A DNA stretch of 64,000 nucleotides from JAWKOK01 sp963698255 (lineage in GTDB: Bacteria > Chloroflexota > Anaerolineae > Caldilineales > Caldilineaceae), in contig CAVOQD010000011.1 of NCBI GenBank assembly GCA_963698255.1, positions 1 to 64,000 of the forward strand, written 5' to 3'. Each line of letters starts with the position of its first letter. Position 1 is the first letter of the stretch. Positions 10,017-20,029 of this stretch are shown here, in pieces. A program made the translations under genes and the position numbers. The notes under the pieces are model-generated. The model saw nothing but the letters and a program-made list of their open reading frames with translations. It searched no databases and was not told the origin of the DNA.

Positions 10017-10858
10017 CTACGCCTTCATCGAACCAGCCGTCATGCCGGAGATGAAATAGCGTTGGAGCATGAGGAAGAGCACGATGATCGGCACGGAGAC
10101 CAGGGTGGCCGCGGCCATCATCTCGCCGTAGGGGATGCCGCTGCTGCCGGCTGTCGATGAACCCATGCCGGCCATGCCCACGGGCAATGTGATAACCTGT
10201 TCGCCGCGCAGCACCATCAGCGGCCAGATGAAGCTGTTCCACGAACCCAGGAAGGTCAGAATGGCCAAGGTCACCATGCCGGGACGCACCAGCGGCACGA
10301 CGATCTGCCAGTAGATGCGAAACTCGGACGCGCCGTCCAGACGGGCCGACTCGATGATCTCGGTGGGCACGGCCAGGATGAACTGGCGCATGAGAAAGAT
10401 GCCGAACGCCGGGCGCCACCCAGGGCACGATCATCGAGTAGTAGGAGTTGATCCAACCAAATCGGCTCATCAGGATGAAGAGCGGAATCAGCAGCAACTG
10501 AAACGGGATGAGCGTCGAGCCGATGAGGATCACGAAGAGGATATTGCGGCCCTTGAACGTGTATTTGGAGAAGGCAAAGCCGGCCAGCGAGCAGAAGAAG
10601 AGCACCAGCACGGTCACAACCGCGGCATAGGCCAGGCTGTTGACGTACCAGTAGCGAAACGACCACCCCTCAAAGAGCGACATATAGCTCCTGAAGGACC
10701 AGACTTCCGGCGGGGCCCAGGGCGGATAGCGAAAGATCTCGGTGGTCGTCTTGAAGGACGAGTAGATCATCCAGACGATGGGCAGCATGGTCAGCAGCGC
10801 CCCGATGATGACGACGATGTGCAGGACGATGGTGCCCAAGTGATAGACGCCGGTGCAT
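10017..10858 (-). CDS. carbohydrate ABC transporter permease, MalG-like
   Basis: An inner-membrane permease of the MalG family, about 280 residues. It opens LGTIVLHIVVIIGALLTMLPIVWMIYSSFKT and carries the EAA loop EIIESARLDGASEFRIYWQIVVPLVRPG, which contacts an ATPase. It ends RYFISGMTAGSMKA. The ATG at 10858 lies just past the stop of the MalF-like gene. One extra G near 10828 and a shift near 10410 split the frame. No ATPase gene is present, so it probably borrows an MsmK/UgpC-type ATPase encoded elsewhere. Confidence 0.87.
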
Positions 10859-10859
10859 G

Positions 10860-11755
10860 TCAGTCTTCTCCCCGAAATACGCCGAAGCGTTGCAGTTGGA
10901 TAAGCGAGAGGATAAAGGTGGCGGCAAAAAGAACAGTGCCGACGGCAGAGGCAAAGCCCAGCCGCAGCCGCGAGAAGCCCCTCAGGTAGAGATACTGCAC
11001 CAGACTCAAGCTTGAGTTCGCGGGTCCGCCGGTGCCGCGCATGAGCACCTGTGGTTCATCGAAAATTTGCAGCGCACCCAGCATGACGATGATGCTGACA
11101 AAGAGAATGATCGGGCGCAGCATGGGGACGGTGATATTGCGGAACAGTTGCCATGCGTTTGCGCCGTCGATGGCTGCGGCTTCATAGAGGCTCTGGGGAA
11201 TGCTCTGGAGGCCGGCCAGGAAATAGACGGTCAGCAGACCGGTCGAGCGCCAGATGATCAGAATGATGATGGCGACTTTGGCCCAGGTCGGATCGCCCAG
11301 CCAGTCGATGGGTCCCAGCCCGACCGAGCCAAGATGGCGTTCAGAAGCCCGCTATCCTTGTTGTAGAGAATCTGGAAGACCAGGGTGATGGCCACGGTGG
11401 AGGTGACCACCGGCGTGATGTACATGGCACGCCAGAGCGACTTTCCAGCGCAGGGTCTTGGCATTGAGCAGCACGGCAATGATCAGCGCCAGCGGAATGA
11501 CAATGAAGAGGCTGGCCGCTGCATAGACGGCCGTGTTGATCGATGGCCTGGAAAAACGCTTCGTCGTTGAACATGCGTACGTAGTTCCTGAATGCCGATG
11601 AACTCAGGCTGGCCCATGCCGTTCCAACGAGTGAAACTGAGCACAAGCGCTGAGACGCTGGGATAGAGGAAAAAGATGCCAAAGAGAAGATAAAACGGCG
11701 CGATAAAGACGTAGGGCGCTACCTTCTGCTGGCTATAGCGACGAGGCTTGGTCAT
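10860..11755 (-). CDS. carbohydrate ABC transporter permease, MalF-like
   Basis: The partner permease, about 298 residues, read through several shifts (near 11590, 11540, 11445 and 11330). The N-terminus MTKPRRYSQQKVAPYVFIAPFYLLFGIFFLYPS is typical of this family. Later segments include LWRAMYITPVVTSTVAITLVFQILYN, the EAA loop YEAAAIDGANAWQLFRNITVPMLRP and LGALQIFDEPQVLMRGTGGP. It lies between the binding-protein gene and the MalG-like gene on the same strand, so the operon order is binding protein, MalF, MalG. Confidence 0.87.
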
Positions 11756-12020
11756 GGAGATCGAATGGCGTGTCTGTGCTGGTGGTAGAGGACATGCTTC
11801 TCAACTCAAGTGGATGATAGTTCTGATGTTGGAAAGCGCATGAGGAATGCAGATTGAGTCTGAGATGAAGCCTCGCCCAGAGCCTGCCTTTGAGGTGAAT
11901 CGGCCGAAGGGCTGCGAAAGGCGGTCACTCTTCACTGGTGGAAGGGACTGAGCGTTAGCTGCGTTATCATGTCAACACGGAGCAGGGTGAGGCCAGTCAC
12001 GTCTCAACCCAACTCGAACT
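11756..12020. other. intergenic gap inside the MalEFG-type operon
   Basis: About 265 bases between the binding-protein stop and the MalF-like start. I see no gene and no strong hairpin. The gap is often where transcripts of binding-protein genes are trimmed. Confidence 0.4.
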
Positions 12021-13365
12021 CTACTGGCTGAAATCAATCTCGTCCTCAACGGCCTCGATCACGCTGTCGAGGAACTCATCAGCCGTGATGCTGCCGTCGT
12101 AGAAGAGGGGCATCTCTGCATTGACGGCGTCGGCAAAGGCGCCGCGGAATACGCTCTGGTACCAGACCGGCACATCGTCAACCAAGCGAGCCATAGACCT
12201 CGCCCAGGCGCTGACCGCCGAAGTAGGTGTCTTCCAGGTCGGTGATACGCGGATCTTCAAAGAGTTCGGACATGGTGGGATAGTAGCCGATCTCTTCGAA
12301 GCGTTTCACCTGGCCTTCGTTGGTCAGGTAGGAATACTTGAGCAGATCCCAGGCAAGATCAGCGTTTTCGCTGTCGCTGAAGATGCTGAATCCGGTGCCG
12401 CCCCACACGGTCGTCACATGGCCTTCACCGTCATCCCAAACGGGCATGGGCGTCTGACGCCATTGGCCTTCCATATCCTCGGCCTGCAACTTCAGAATGA
12501 AGTCGCCATACCAATCAGGCATGACGATGCCGGCTGCGCGGCCTTCACGGAAAGCCGTGATCGGCGATGCTCCCCAGAAGTCTCCGCCGACCATAGGCAG
12601 GTAGGAGCCATTGTCGATGCCTGCTTTCATGAGTTCCAACACGTCCAGAGCGGCCTGACGATTTTCCTCATCGCCCAGTACAAATTCACCGCCATCATCA
12701 AAGACGGCGCCACCGCGCTGAAGCAAGTACATCATGAAGAGATCGGCGCCGTCGGGCAGTACGGAAAGGGCGATCCCGTCTTGGGCCAGCACTTCGCCCG
12801 TTGTCAGGAACTCATTCCAGGTGGCGGGCACTTCCAAACCGCGGGACTCGAAGATCTCAGGCTGGTAGTAGTAGGTGGCTGCAGAGAGACTGCTGTCCAC
12901 GCCATAGACCCGGCCCTGGTACGTGTACGGTGTCCAACGGCCTTCAACCACTCGCTCGTAATCATCGCCGATCAGGTCGGTCAGATCGACGAACTTGTCG
13001 GCGAGAATGCCGTCACGCATGAATGCCGGGACCTGGCCCTGCTCCATGCCGAAGAGGTCAGGCACGTCTTCGCCTGCGGCCAGATTGGCCAGAGTCACGG
13101 TCCAGATGTCGGGAATCACCTCGAAGTCAAAGGTGAAGTCGATGTCGGGGTAGTTCTCGGCCCATTCTTCGGCGCGTGCCGTGAAGAACTCAACGTAGAG
13201 ACCGTCGTGGGTCCACATGGTCAGGGTGACTTCACGCGGACCGTCTTCAACTGCCGGCGCCTCTACATCTGCGGACTCAGCCGGCGCTGCATCCGGGGCC
13301 GGCGCACAGCCGGCCAAAGCAAAGGTGAACAGTAGTGCCAGGACGAGGAGCAATTTCAGTTTCAT
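12021..13365 (-). CDS. extracellular sugar-binding lipoprotein, family 1
   Basis: About 447 residues. The lipoprotein signal MKLKLLLVLALLFTFALAGCAP is followed by an Ala/Glu linker and then VTLTMWTHDG, FEVIPDIWTVTLANLAAGEDVPDLF, GRVYGVDSSLSAATYYY and VTTVWGGTGFSIFSDSENADLAWDLLKY, the order expected of an oligosaccharide-binding SBP_bac_1 protein. One shift near 12180 separates the last 50 residues (VWYQSVFRGAFADAVNAEM), which are normal for the family. An AGGCGG stretch before the ATG at 13365 supports the start. It heads the operon with the MalF- and MalG-like permeases. Confidence 0.9.
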
Positions 13366-13481
13366 CGTCGCGTACCGCCTTTCAATTGATGGGAAATAGG
13401 TTGTTGACTTGCTGAAGCTATCGGATTGGTGACAGGATATCCAGATTGCGACATCTGGGGCAGTCCCTGGCGAAAAGCCCA

Positions 13482-13512
13482 TGTTGAACATCAAAATTTG
13501 TAATGTTCAACA
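13482..13512. promoter_or_regulatory. candidate operator upstream of the MalE-type operon
   Basis: TGTTGAACAT (13482-13491) and ATGTTCAACA (13503-13512) are perfect inverted repeats separated by 11 AT-rich bases. The site lies about 117 bases upstream of the binding-protein start. A dimeric repressor site is the simplest reading; the regulator is unknown. Confidence 0.5.
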
Positions 13513-13574
13513 CAAAAAGTGTAAATCGTTTTTCCTTCAATGTCAATCAAGTAGCAGGCGCAATTTAGGCACCT

Positions 13575-13772
13575 TCACTCACTTGATCGAATGGCCCTGT
13601 CCAACCAGTCACTGTCGATGGACACGCCCCAGCCGGTTCCTGGGAATCTGCACCATGCCGTCCTCGACCCGTAGCGCAGGTCATAGTGGCCTGGGTCCAC
13701 GACGTCGGCTCGATGGAGAACTCGACATGCGGGCCGGCGTTGGGAATGGCCCTCATCTGTGCGAGTCAGACG
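13575..13772 (-). pseudogene. duplicated 3' end of an enolase-superfamily gene
   Basis: This stretch repeats the last part of the adjacent enolase-family gene with a 176-base offset and clear divergence. It encodes AIPNAGPHVEFSIEPTSWTQ and, after a shift, TGWGVSIDSDWLDRAIRSSE before a stop. It has no start or upstream domain of its own. It is either the remnant of a second tandem paralog or a partial duplication. Confidence 0.75.
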
Positions 13773-14841
13773 GTGCCCAGCCAGTCACTGTCGATGGCCA
13801 CACCCCAGCCTGGTCCATCGGGAATCTGGCACCATGCCGTCCTCGACCGCGAGCGCCGGCGCGTAGAGATCCCTGGGTCCACGACGTCGGCTCGATGGAG
13901 AACTCGACGTGCGGACCGGCGTTGGGGATGGCGCCCATCATGTGCAGCGTGAAGACGGTGACCAACGAGAGATTGGCCGAGTGGGGCACGCAGGGCAGCC
14001 CGGCCTCGTCGGCCATGCGGGCCACGCGCAGCGCCCTGGTCAGGCCGCCCACGTAGCAGATGTCCGGCTGCACGATGTCGACGGCGCGACATGTCGATGA
14101 TGCGCTCCCACTGCTTCAGATCGTAGTCCTGCTCGCCGCCGGCGACCGGGATCTCCAGCGCCGCCGCCACCTCTGCCGTCCACGCCAGTTCCCAGTAGGG
14201 GCAGGGTTCCTCGAAGTGGCCGAAGTTGTGCTCCTGGAGCAGCTTGCCGACCTCGATGGCCTTGCCCGGCGTGTAGCAACTGTTGCCGTCGGCCAGGATC
14301 GTCACGTCGTCGCCGACGGCCTTGCGCACGGCCGGAATCAGCGCCTCGGTGCGACCCGGCCACTGATCTTCATCGTGGCCGGCCACCTTGCCGACGCGAA
14401 TTTTGAACGCGCGATAGCCGAGCTCGTCGCGCAGCTTGGCCGAGCCGCGCTGCCTCGTCCTCGGGCGTGATGTCGCGTCGCATGCTCGATCCATAGACGC
14501 GGAAGGGGCGTGGCTTCCCGCCAAGCAGCTCGCAGACGCTCTTGCCCGCGGCCTTGCCCTTGCAGATCCCAGATCGCCGTGTCCACGCCGGTCAGGGCGC
14601 GACAGACATAGGAGCCGGGAAACTTGTAGGTCGCCTCAATCACCTCGTCGCAGAGGCTGTCCAGATCCTCGATGTCGCGTCCCAACACGACCGGCGCCAC
14701 CTGCCGGTGCAGCACCGTCGCCGTGATGTCGGCATTGAAGGTCGAGACCTGGCCGTAGCCCTCGGATCCGTCCTCGGTGCGCACGCGCACGATGCCGACG
14801 TTTGGCGCGTGGACGAAAGTCTCTATCGAGCGAATTTTCAT
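13766..14841 (-). CDS. mandelate racemase/muconate lactonizing enzyme family protein, probable sugar-acid dehydratase
   Basis: About 360 residues once shifts near 14565, 14450, 14090 and 13850 are corrected. The capping domain (MKIRSIETFVHAPNVGIVRV) is followed by the barrel motifs FKIRVGK, the metal ligands in LADGNS, FEEPCPYWE and GGEQDYD, then VQPDICYVGG, VPHSANLSLV with the catalytic-type histidine, and VEFSIE. That pattern places it in the mandelate racemase subgroup, which includes many acid-sugar dehydratases. Two shifts are one extra base each (A near 14567, G near 14447). The GarR-like reductase upstream on the same strand supports a sugar-acid role. The substrate is not predictable. 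Confidence 0.85.
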
Positions 14842-14905
14842 GGTCTGTGTCTCTTTCCGCAGCGTCACTGATTGCGTACGAACGTATCATGCTCAGCGGC
14901 ATGTT

Positions 14906-15007
14906 GATAGACTGCGGATTCGGCGAATTAGGCGGACGGAAACCGAATTCGTTCTGATATCATCCGCGAAGATGCCGCCTCATCTCGCATTTAATCCGCA
15001 GTCTATC
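14906..15007. repeat. GGCGGAT-class intergenic inverted repeat
   Basis: Outer arms 14906-14920 and 14993-15007 (GATAGACTGCGGATT and its complement) match perfectly over 15 bases. The inner parts carry GGCGAATTAGGCGG and imperfect complements. It lies between the dehydratase and the reductase. Confidence 0.8.
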
Positions 15008-15040
15008 TGGATCGTCGATCTGCTAGTCTTTCGCGTAACG

Positions 15041-15940
15041 CTATTTCTGTTCCGTACGCGCCTCCACGCCGGCCAGATCTTCGATGATGGTGATGACAGC
15101 CGAATGGTCCAGCTCGCCGCGGTCGGCGGCCATCAGTGCGTTGAAGAGCTGGTAGGCCACGCCGGTCGCCGGCAGCGGCACGTTCAGGTTCTTGGCCGTC
15201 TCCATGATGATGTTCAGGTCCTTGAAGTGGAAGCGGCTCTTGAAGCCCGGCTCGAAGTTGCCCTCGATCAGCAGCGGCCCGCGCACGTCCATGACGCGTG
15301 TCTGGGCGTAGCCGCCGCTGAGCACCTGCAGGATGATGGCCGGATCGACGCCGGCCTTGGCCCCCAGCACCATGGCCTCGGCCATGCCCACGAAGTTGAG
15401 CGCCACCTGGATCTGGTTGCAGGCCTTGACCGTCTGACCGGCGCCGTTGTCGCCGCAGAGCGTCACCGTGCCGCCCATCACCTCAAAGACCGGTTTGACC
15501 TCGTCGAAGAGCGCCTGCGGGCCGCCGACCATGATCGAGAGCTTGGCCCCCGCGGCCCCGGCCTCGCCGCCGCTGACCGGCGCATCCAGACAGCGGACGC
15601 CCTTTTCGCCCAGCGCCTCGGCCACTTTGATCGCGGTCGCCGGCGAGATGGTGCTCATGTCGGCGTAGATCAAGCCCTCGCGCGCCGCCTCGATGATGCC
15701 GCCCTCGCCCAGCGCCACCTGCTCCACGTCGGGCGAATCGGGCACCATGCTGATGATCAGATCGCTGTTAGCCGCCACGTCCCGGCAGGAGTCGCCGCCA
15801 CTGCACCCCTGGCAACGGCGGCCTCCACGGCCGCCGGCACAACGTCATAGGCGACGACCTCATAGCCGGCGTCCAGCAGATGGCCAGCACATGTGCCGGC
15901 CCATGATCCCCAGTCCAATAAAGCCGATTTTCGGTTTCAT
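15041..15940 (-). CDS. NAD-dependent beta-hydroxyacid dehydrogenase, tartronate-semialdehyde reductase-like (GarR/GlxR)
   Basis: About 300 residues. The N-terminus MKPKIGFIGLGIMGRHM carries the dinucleotide-binding GxGxMG motif. VRCLDAPVSGGEAGA is the substrate-binding signature, and GAGQTVKACNQI holds the catalytic lysine. The all-helical C-terminal half (FKSRFHFKDLNIIMETAKNLNVPLP) is typical. Two shifts near 15895 and 15785 split the first 50 residues. This family reduces tartronate semialdehyde or oxidises 3-hydroxyisobutyrate. Next to an enolase-type dehydratase, a glycerate/galactarate-type pathway is the better guess. GGAAAC before the ATG may serve as its ribosome site. Confidence 0.88.
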
Positions 15941-15986
15941 GATCGTTTCCTTTGTGGCGTGCTGGTTGTGTTGATTGATCACAAAG

Positions 15987-16223
15987 ATTTGTCACAGATT
16001 CACACAGATAGCTCTGAATTCCTCAGCAGGCTGTCGGAGAGAAACCGATGGACGCGGATGACGCTGATTTGACTGATTCTCACGGATAAACCAAGAGAAA
16101 TCCGCCTTTATCCGCCACGATCCGTGTTATCCGCGTCCATTCTCTGTCCCTCCGACAGACTGCCAGCAGCAAGAAAAACATCTGTGAAAATCAGTTTTTT
16201 ATCTGTGTCCATCTGTGACAAAT
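15987..16223. repeat. nested pair of intergenic inverted repeats
   Basis: Outer arms near 15987-16010 and 16200-16223 belong to the CACAGAT class (TTTGTCACAGATTCACACAG and complement). Between them lies a complete second palindrome, about 16028-16165, of the GACGCGGAT class with ends CAGGCTGTCGGAGAGAA-like on both sides. It fills nearly all of the gap between the reductase and the sulfatase. Confidence 0.8.
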
Positions 16224-16250
16224 GTCCTGTCTCTCAATCCAAAAAAGCCC

Positions 16251-17714
16251 CTACGGCGCGCCGTCAAGCGGCTGCGGATAGGCGCGCTGCCAGCCGCGGT
16301 GGCCGAATGTCGGATCGGTGGCCAGGTCGGTCTGGTAGACGCGCTGATCGTAGTTGCCGTCGGTCACGGAACGCATGATCGCCTGGGTCAGCAGCATGTC
16401 CATCTCGCGGAACTTCTCTTCGTAGGCCGGATCGCGCATCAGGTTCACCTGTTCGGTCGGATCATTCTCCAGATCGAAGAATGTCACATCGCCGGTGCTG
16501 TACTTGCTCAGCTTCCAGCGCCCATCGAAGATCATCCAGCCGCTGCTGGTCACGCCGATGCTGAAGGGGCGTTCTCGTCGTTCCCCCAGACCGAGCGCAG
16601 GCAACGGGATCGAGTCCATGTAGTCCGGCAGCCTCACAGCCGCTCAGCTTGACCAGCGTCGCCGTCACATCGCCCAGTTCGACCAACCCGGTGTAGGTCT
16701 CGCCGCCATCGATGCCCGGCCCTTGCACCAGCAGCGGCACATGAATGCTGCCCTCGTAGAAGTCGCCCTTGCCGATCAGGTTGTGGTCGCCCAGATGGTC
16801 GCCGTGGTCGCTGGCGAAGATGATGACCGTGTTTTCGGCCAGTCCCTGCTCATCCAGCGTCTTCAAAATCTGGCCGACCTCGTAGTCGATCTGCTTGACC
16901 TCCGCCGCGTAGTGCAGGCGAATCTTGCGTTTGTTGCGCCTCGGTGAACTCGGTGTAGTCGACGCCGTTCCAGGGCCGCTTGTTGCCGTCGATGCTGCCT
17001 TGGCGCAGCCCCGGCGTGTCGCCCGCCGACCTCGGGTACAGAGGACGGCATCGCTTCGATATCCAGACCCTCCAGCCACTCTTCGTTGGGATCGTAGGGG
17101 CAGTGGGGACCGGGGAAGCCGACCATCATGGCGAAGGGGCGTTCGTCGCCGTACTTGCGGATGAAGCGGCAGGCCTCCTCGCCCACGAAATGGTCGACCG
17201 ACAGCTCCCACGGCAGCCGGTTGACGATGGCGCCCTTGTTCTCGAAGTAGCCCTCATGCTCGTTGCCGTGGTACTTGCGCTCACCCTGTTCTCTCAGAAA
17301 GTGATAGTACTCGTCGCGGACGTGGATCCAGCGCTTGTCCTCGGCGGCCACCCGGTACTGGAATCCATGGGTGATGTCCCACGGATAGAAGTGCATCTTG
17401 CCGATGGCTGCCGTGTAGTAGCCCTGTTCATTCAGCAGTTCGGGCCAGGTCTGGATGCCGCAATCGGCCAGATCCGGGCGCAGCCACTGGCCGTTGTCGG
17501 TCACGCCGTTCTTGATGGCGTTGCGCCCGGTCAGCAGCAGCGCACGCGCCGGCACGCAGATGGGCGAGACCGAGTAGGCGCGGGTGTAGCGCACGCCCTG
17601 CTCGGCAATGCTGTCGATGTTGGGCGTCTCGACAAAGTCGGCCCCGTAGCAACTGAGAAAGTCATAGCGCAACTGGTCGGGCATGATGAAGATGAGGTTG
17701 GGTTGGTCGGTCAC
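16251..17714 (-). CDS. sulfatase (arylsulfatase/alkaline phosphatase superfamily)
   Basis: About 485 residues. NLIFIMPDQLRYDFLSCYG gives the metal-binding start. SPICVPARALLLTGR contains the C-x-P-x-R motif whose cysteine is converted to formylglycine, so a maturase elsewhere is needed. AAIGKMHFYP and ASDHGDHLGDHNLIGKGDFYEGS supply further active-site residues. The end (WMIFDGRWKLSKYSTGD, FFDLENDPTEQVNL) is standard. Shifts occur near 17020, 16940 and 16635. I chose the GTG at 17714 because GGAG lies nine bases upstream; an ATG at 17768 is the alternative. There is no signal peptide, so it should act in the cytoplasm on imported sulfated sugars. Confidence 0.9.
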
Positions 17715-17870
17715 GGTGGGGATCTCCCTTGTCGGTTTGATGCGATGTTTGTTAGACGCGGCTGACACGGATACGGCTGATCTGCGCAGATCGGTTGGCG
17801 GTCATGATGCGGTTTGCAACCGCACAACCTGAATCGAGCATCGAGTTGTGCGATTGCAACCACACCTACG

Positions 17871-18974
17871 TTATTCCCGAGTTGATCCTGCGGGCCGTAA
17901 CTCAAACGAAATCGACGCCTTCTCCACACCGTTGACGACGATGGCGATCTCGTGCGCGCCCGGATAATGTTTGCGCGTCGACAGGTCGGCAAACGAGAGC
18001 TTGCGCGTGACGACGTAGACGCCCGGCTCGGTTTCGACCTCGCTGATCTGGAAAATCTTGCGCGACGGCTTGCCGCTCGCCTTCATGTAGGCGACGGCAT
18101 ATTCCTGGCGAAGCAGGATCGGTTCTTCGCCTTCCACGTGAAGGTCGTAGGAGAAGGTTGTCGAGTCGCCGATCTGTGGGCTGTCGTTGTCCAGAGCGAG
18201 GTTGTCCACGGTCACGCCGGCCGGATCGCCGAAGCCGAAGAGCATCAGCGCCCGCGTGTTGCCGGCTTTGAGCAACGTGCGACAGCCCCGTTTGGCGATC
18301 CAGTCGGTGCGCGGTGACCGGCCACGCCAGCGTTCACAGATGTCGAGTACGATGTCCGGGTTGTCCTTGGAAATATCGTTGAGGTTGTTGGCCACGCTCT
18401 TGCGTACGTACTCGGATGGATCGTCCTTGAGGGTTTCCAGGATGGGCAGAATGGGCGTCGGATCGGTCTTGAAATCGGGCAGAGCCATGGCCCAGGGCAG
18501 ACGTGGCCGGCAGCCTTCGCTGGACAGACGACGCAGATGTTCGTTCTCATCTTTGGACCAAGCGTACAGATGAGGCATGGCCCGTGCGGCGTCGGCGGCG
18601 ATGAAAGGGCGGACGGCAAACTCTGAACTGCACAGCAGCGTGAACTCGGCCAGCGCCTCCATGGAGAGATCCCAGTGATCGAGGCCGTAACATTCGACAT
18701 AGTCGGGGAAGACCATAGCGTCGAAGCCACTGAAGGCCGGTCCGACATGGCGTAGGATGGCTACGGCCTGGGAATACTCCTGCGGCAATGATTCCTGTAG
18801 ACATGTGGTGACGTGGCGCATTTTCTGCTTGAGCGCCATGTCTGTGAAGTCATCGGAATGGATGCAGTGATCAAATCTGGCAGTATCAAATGCCGGATAG
18901 ACGGCCTCAATGGCGGTGCTCAACGCGAGGATAAACTTTTCGGTGAAAAACCTGTCCTTGAGCTGATCGGCCAC
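17871..18974 (-). CDS. alkC: DNA alkylation-repair glycosylase AlkC-like with C-terminal Ig-like domain
   Basis: An intact 367-residue protein. The start MADQLKDRFFTEKFILAL (GTG at 18974 after GGGAGAG) and the HEAT-like helices with FSGFDAMVFPDYVECYGLDHWDLSMEAL, LRRLSSEGCRPRLPWAMAL and DDPSEYVRKSVANNLNDISKDNP match AlkC, which removes 3-methyladenine and related lesions. After about residue 265 the protein switches to beta-rich sequence (DSTTFSYDLHVEGEEPILL, ISFELRPAG), which fits the Ig-like domain of the longer AlkC subclass. It stands alone between the sulfatase and a divergent gene. Confidence 0.88.
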   Translation of the reverse strand: MADQLKDRFFTEKFILALSTAIEAVYPAFDTARFDHCIHSDDFTDMALKQKMRHVTTCLQESLPQEYSQAVAILRHVGPAFSGFDAMVFPDYVECYGLDHWDLSMEALAEFTLLCSSEFAVRPFIAADAARAMPHLYAWSKDENEHLRRLSSEGCRPRLPWAMALPDFKTDPTPILPILETLKDDPSEYVRKSVANNLNDISKDNPDIVLDICERWRGRSPRTDWIAKRGCRTLLKAGNTRALMLFGFGDPAGVTVDNLALDNDSPQIGDSTTFSYDLHVEGEEPILLRQEYAVAYMKASGKPSRKIFQISEVETEPGVYVVTRKLSFADLSTRKHYPGAHEIAIVVNGVEKASISFELRPAGSTRE

Positions 18975-19298
18975 GGGTCTCTCCCTCGCTGGTGATCGTT
19001 TCCGACTCGTCCTATTTTTGGGAACCGGGCGTCTGTTCATCTACGCCGATAGATCCAGTCTACCATGCTATCAGACGGAGACACAAAGCGTTTTCGCCGG
19101 CCGAGATCTCGGGGCAATCCATCTTACCCGTCAACGACTTGAGCTGACTTCCGGTCTGCCACATTGGTCAAGTTGCCAACAAATCGACTGTCAGGTAAAG
19201 TTTGGATCGCTGTCTTCATTGCATGTAGAAGGCAGGCGAGATTTTTTCCGGACACTCAACCATGGGTGTCATGCCAAACCATCAAGGAGTAGGTCAAA
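18975..19298. other. intergenic region between divergent genes
   Basis: About 320 bases separating alkC (-) from the DUF1269 gene (+). It should hold both promoters, but I see no convincing -35/-10 pair and no long repeat. Confidence 0.45.
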
Positions 19299-19815
19299 AT
19301 GGCTACCATTTCCGTATTGAAATTCCACACGTCGGACGGCGCAGGTCAGGCACTGACCACTGTAAAGAGCTTGGCCAAGCAGCAGTTGCTCACGTTGCAG
19401 GATGCGGCCATCGTGACCTGGCCGGAGGGCAAGAAGAAGCCCAAGACCGAGCAACTTCAGAGCATGGCCGGCGTTGGCGCGCTGGGCGGCGCTTTCTGGG
19501 GAATGCTCTTCGGGCTCATCTTCCTCGTCCCCTTCCTGGGTGCAGCCATCGGCGCCGGCATGGGCGCATTGATGGGTTCGATGACCGATGTGGGCATCGA
19601 CGACGACTTCATCAAGAGCGTTCAGAGCAACGTCACCCAAGGCACGTCGGCCCTCTTCCTCATGACCAGCGACGCCACGCTGGACAAGGTTGTGGAGCAG
19701 ATGAAGCAGTACGATTTCGAGATCATCACCACCAACCTGAGCCAACGAGCAGGAAGACGCGCTGCGCGCCGCCTTTGCCGACGATGACGAGGATGATGCA
19801 GAGGCCACCGCGTAG
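19299..19815 (+). CDS. DUF1269 membrane-associated protein
   Basis: About 172 residues beginning MATISVLKFHTSDGAGQAL. A central glycine-rich hydrophobic hairpin (GGAFWGMLFGLIFLVPFLGAAIGAGMGALMG) is flanked by TWPEGKKKPKTEQL and VTQGTSALFLMTSDATLDKV, the standard DUF1269 layout. The extra base near 19745 hides the true end EQEDALRAAFADDDEDDAEATA, which is strongly acidic. A GGAG lies upstream of the ATG. The family has no established role; the glycine zipper suggests membrane contact. Confidence 0.85.
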
Positions 19816-19823
19816 GATCTGAA

Positions 19824-19968
19824 TTTTGTCACAGATGGCTCTACTGCAAAAAGGAAAAACAACCACGGATTACACGAATTACACGGATTTTTCACTAGAG
19901 GAAATCCGTGTAATCTGTGAAATCCGTGGCAAAGCTAGTTCTTGCAGCAGAGTCATCTGTGGCAAAAT
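19824..19968. repeat. nested CACAGAT / CACGGATT inverted repeats
   Basis: The outer arms 19824-19852 and 19939-19968 (CACAGATGGCTCTACTGC and complement) match at about 24 of 27 bases. The inner arms 19863-19890 and 19902-19929 are CCACGGATT-type and match at 25 of 28. The inner element sits between the two halves of the outer one. Confidence 0.85.
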
Positions 19969-20029
19969 TCATGTGGCGACATTCCTTCGCCAACAACCCA
20001 TCCCCCGCCATGATCGATGTGCGGCCAAC

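Noticed and set aside
12121..13335. 404-residue open frame on the plus strand
   Set aside because: It is the exact antisense of the sugar-binding lipoprotein gene, has no recognisable motif and arises from codon bias in GC-rich DNA.
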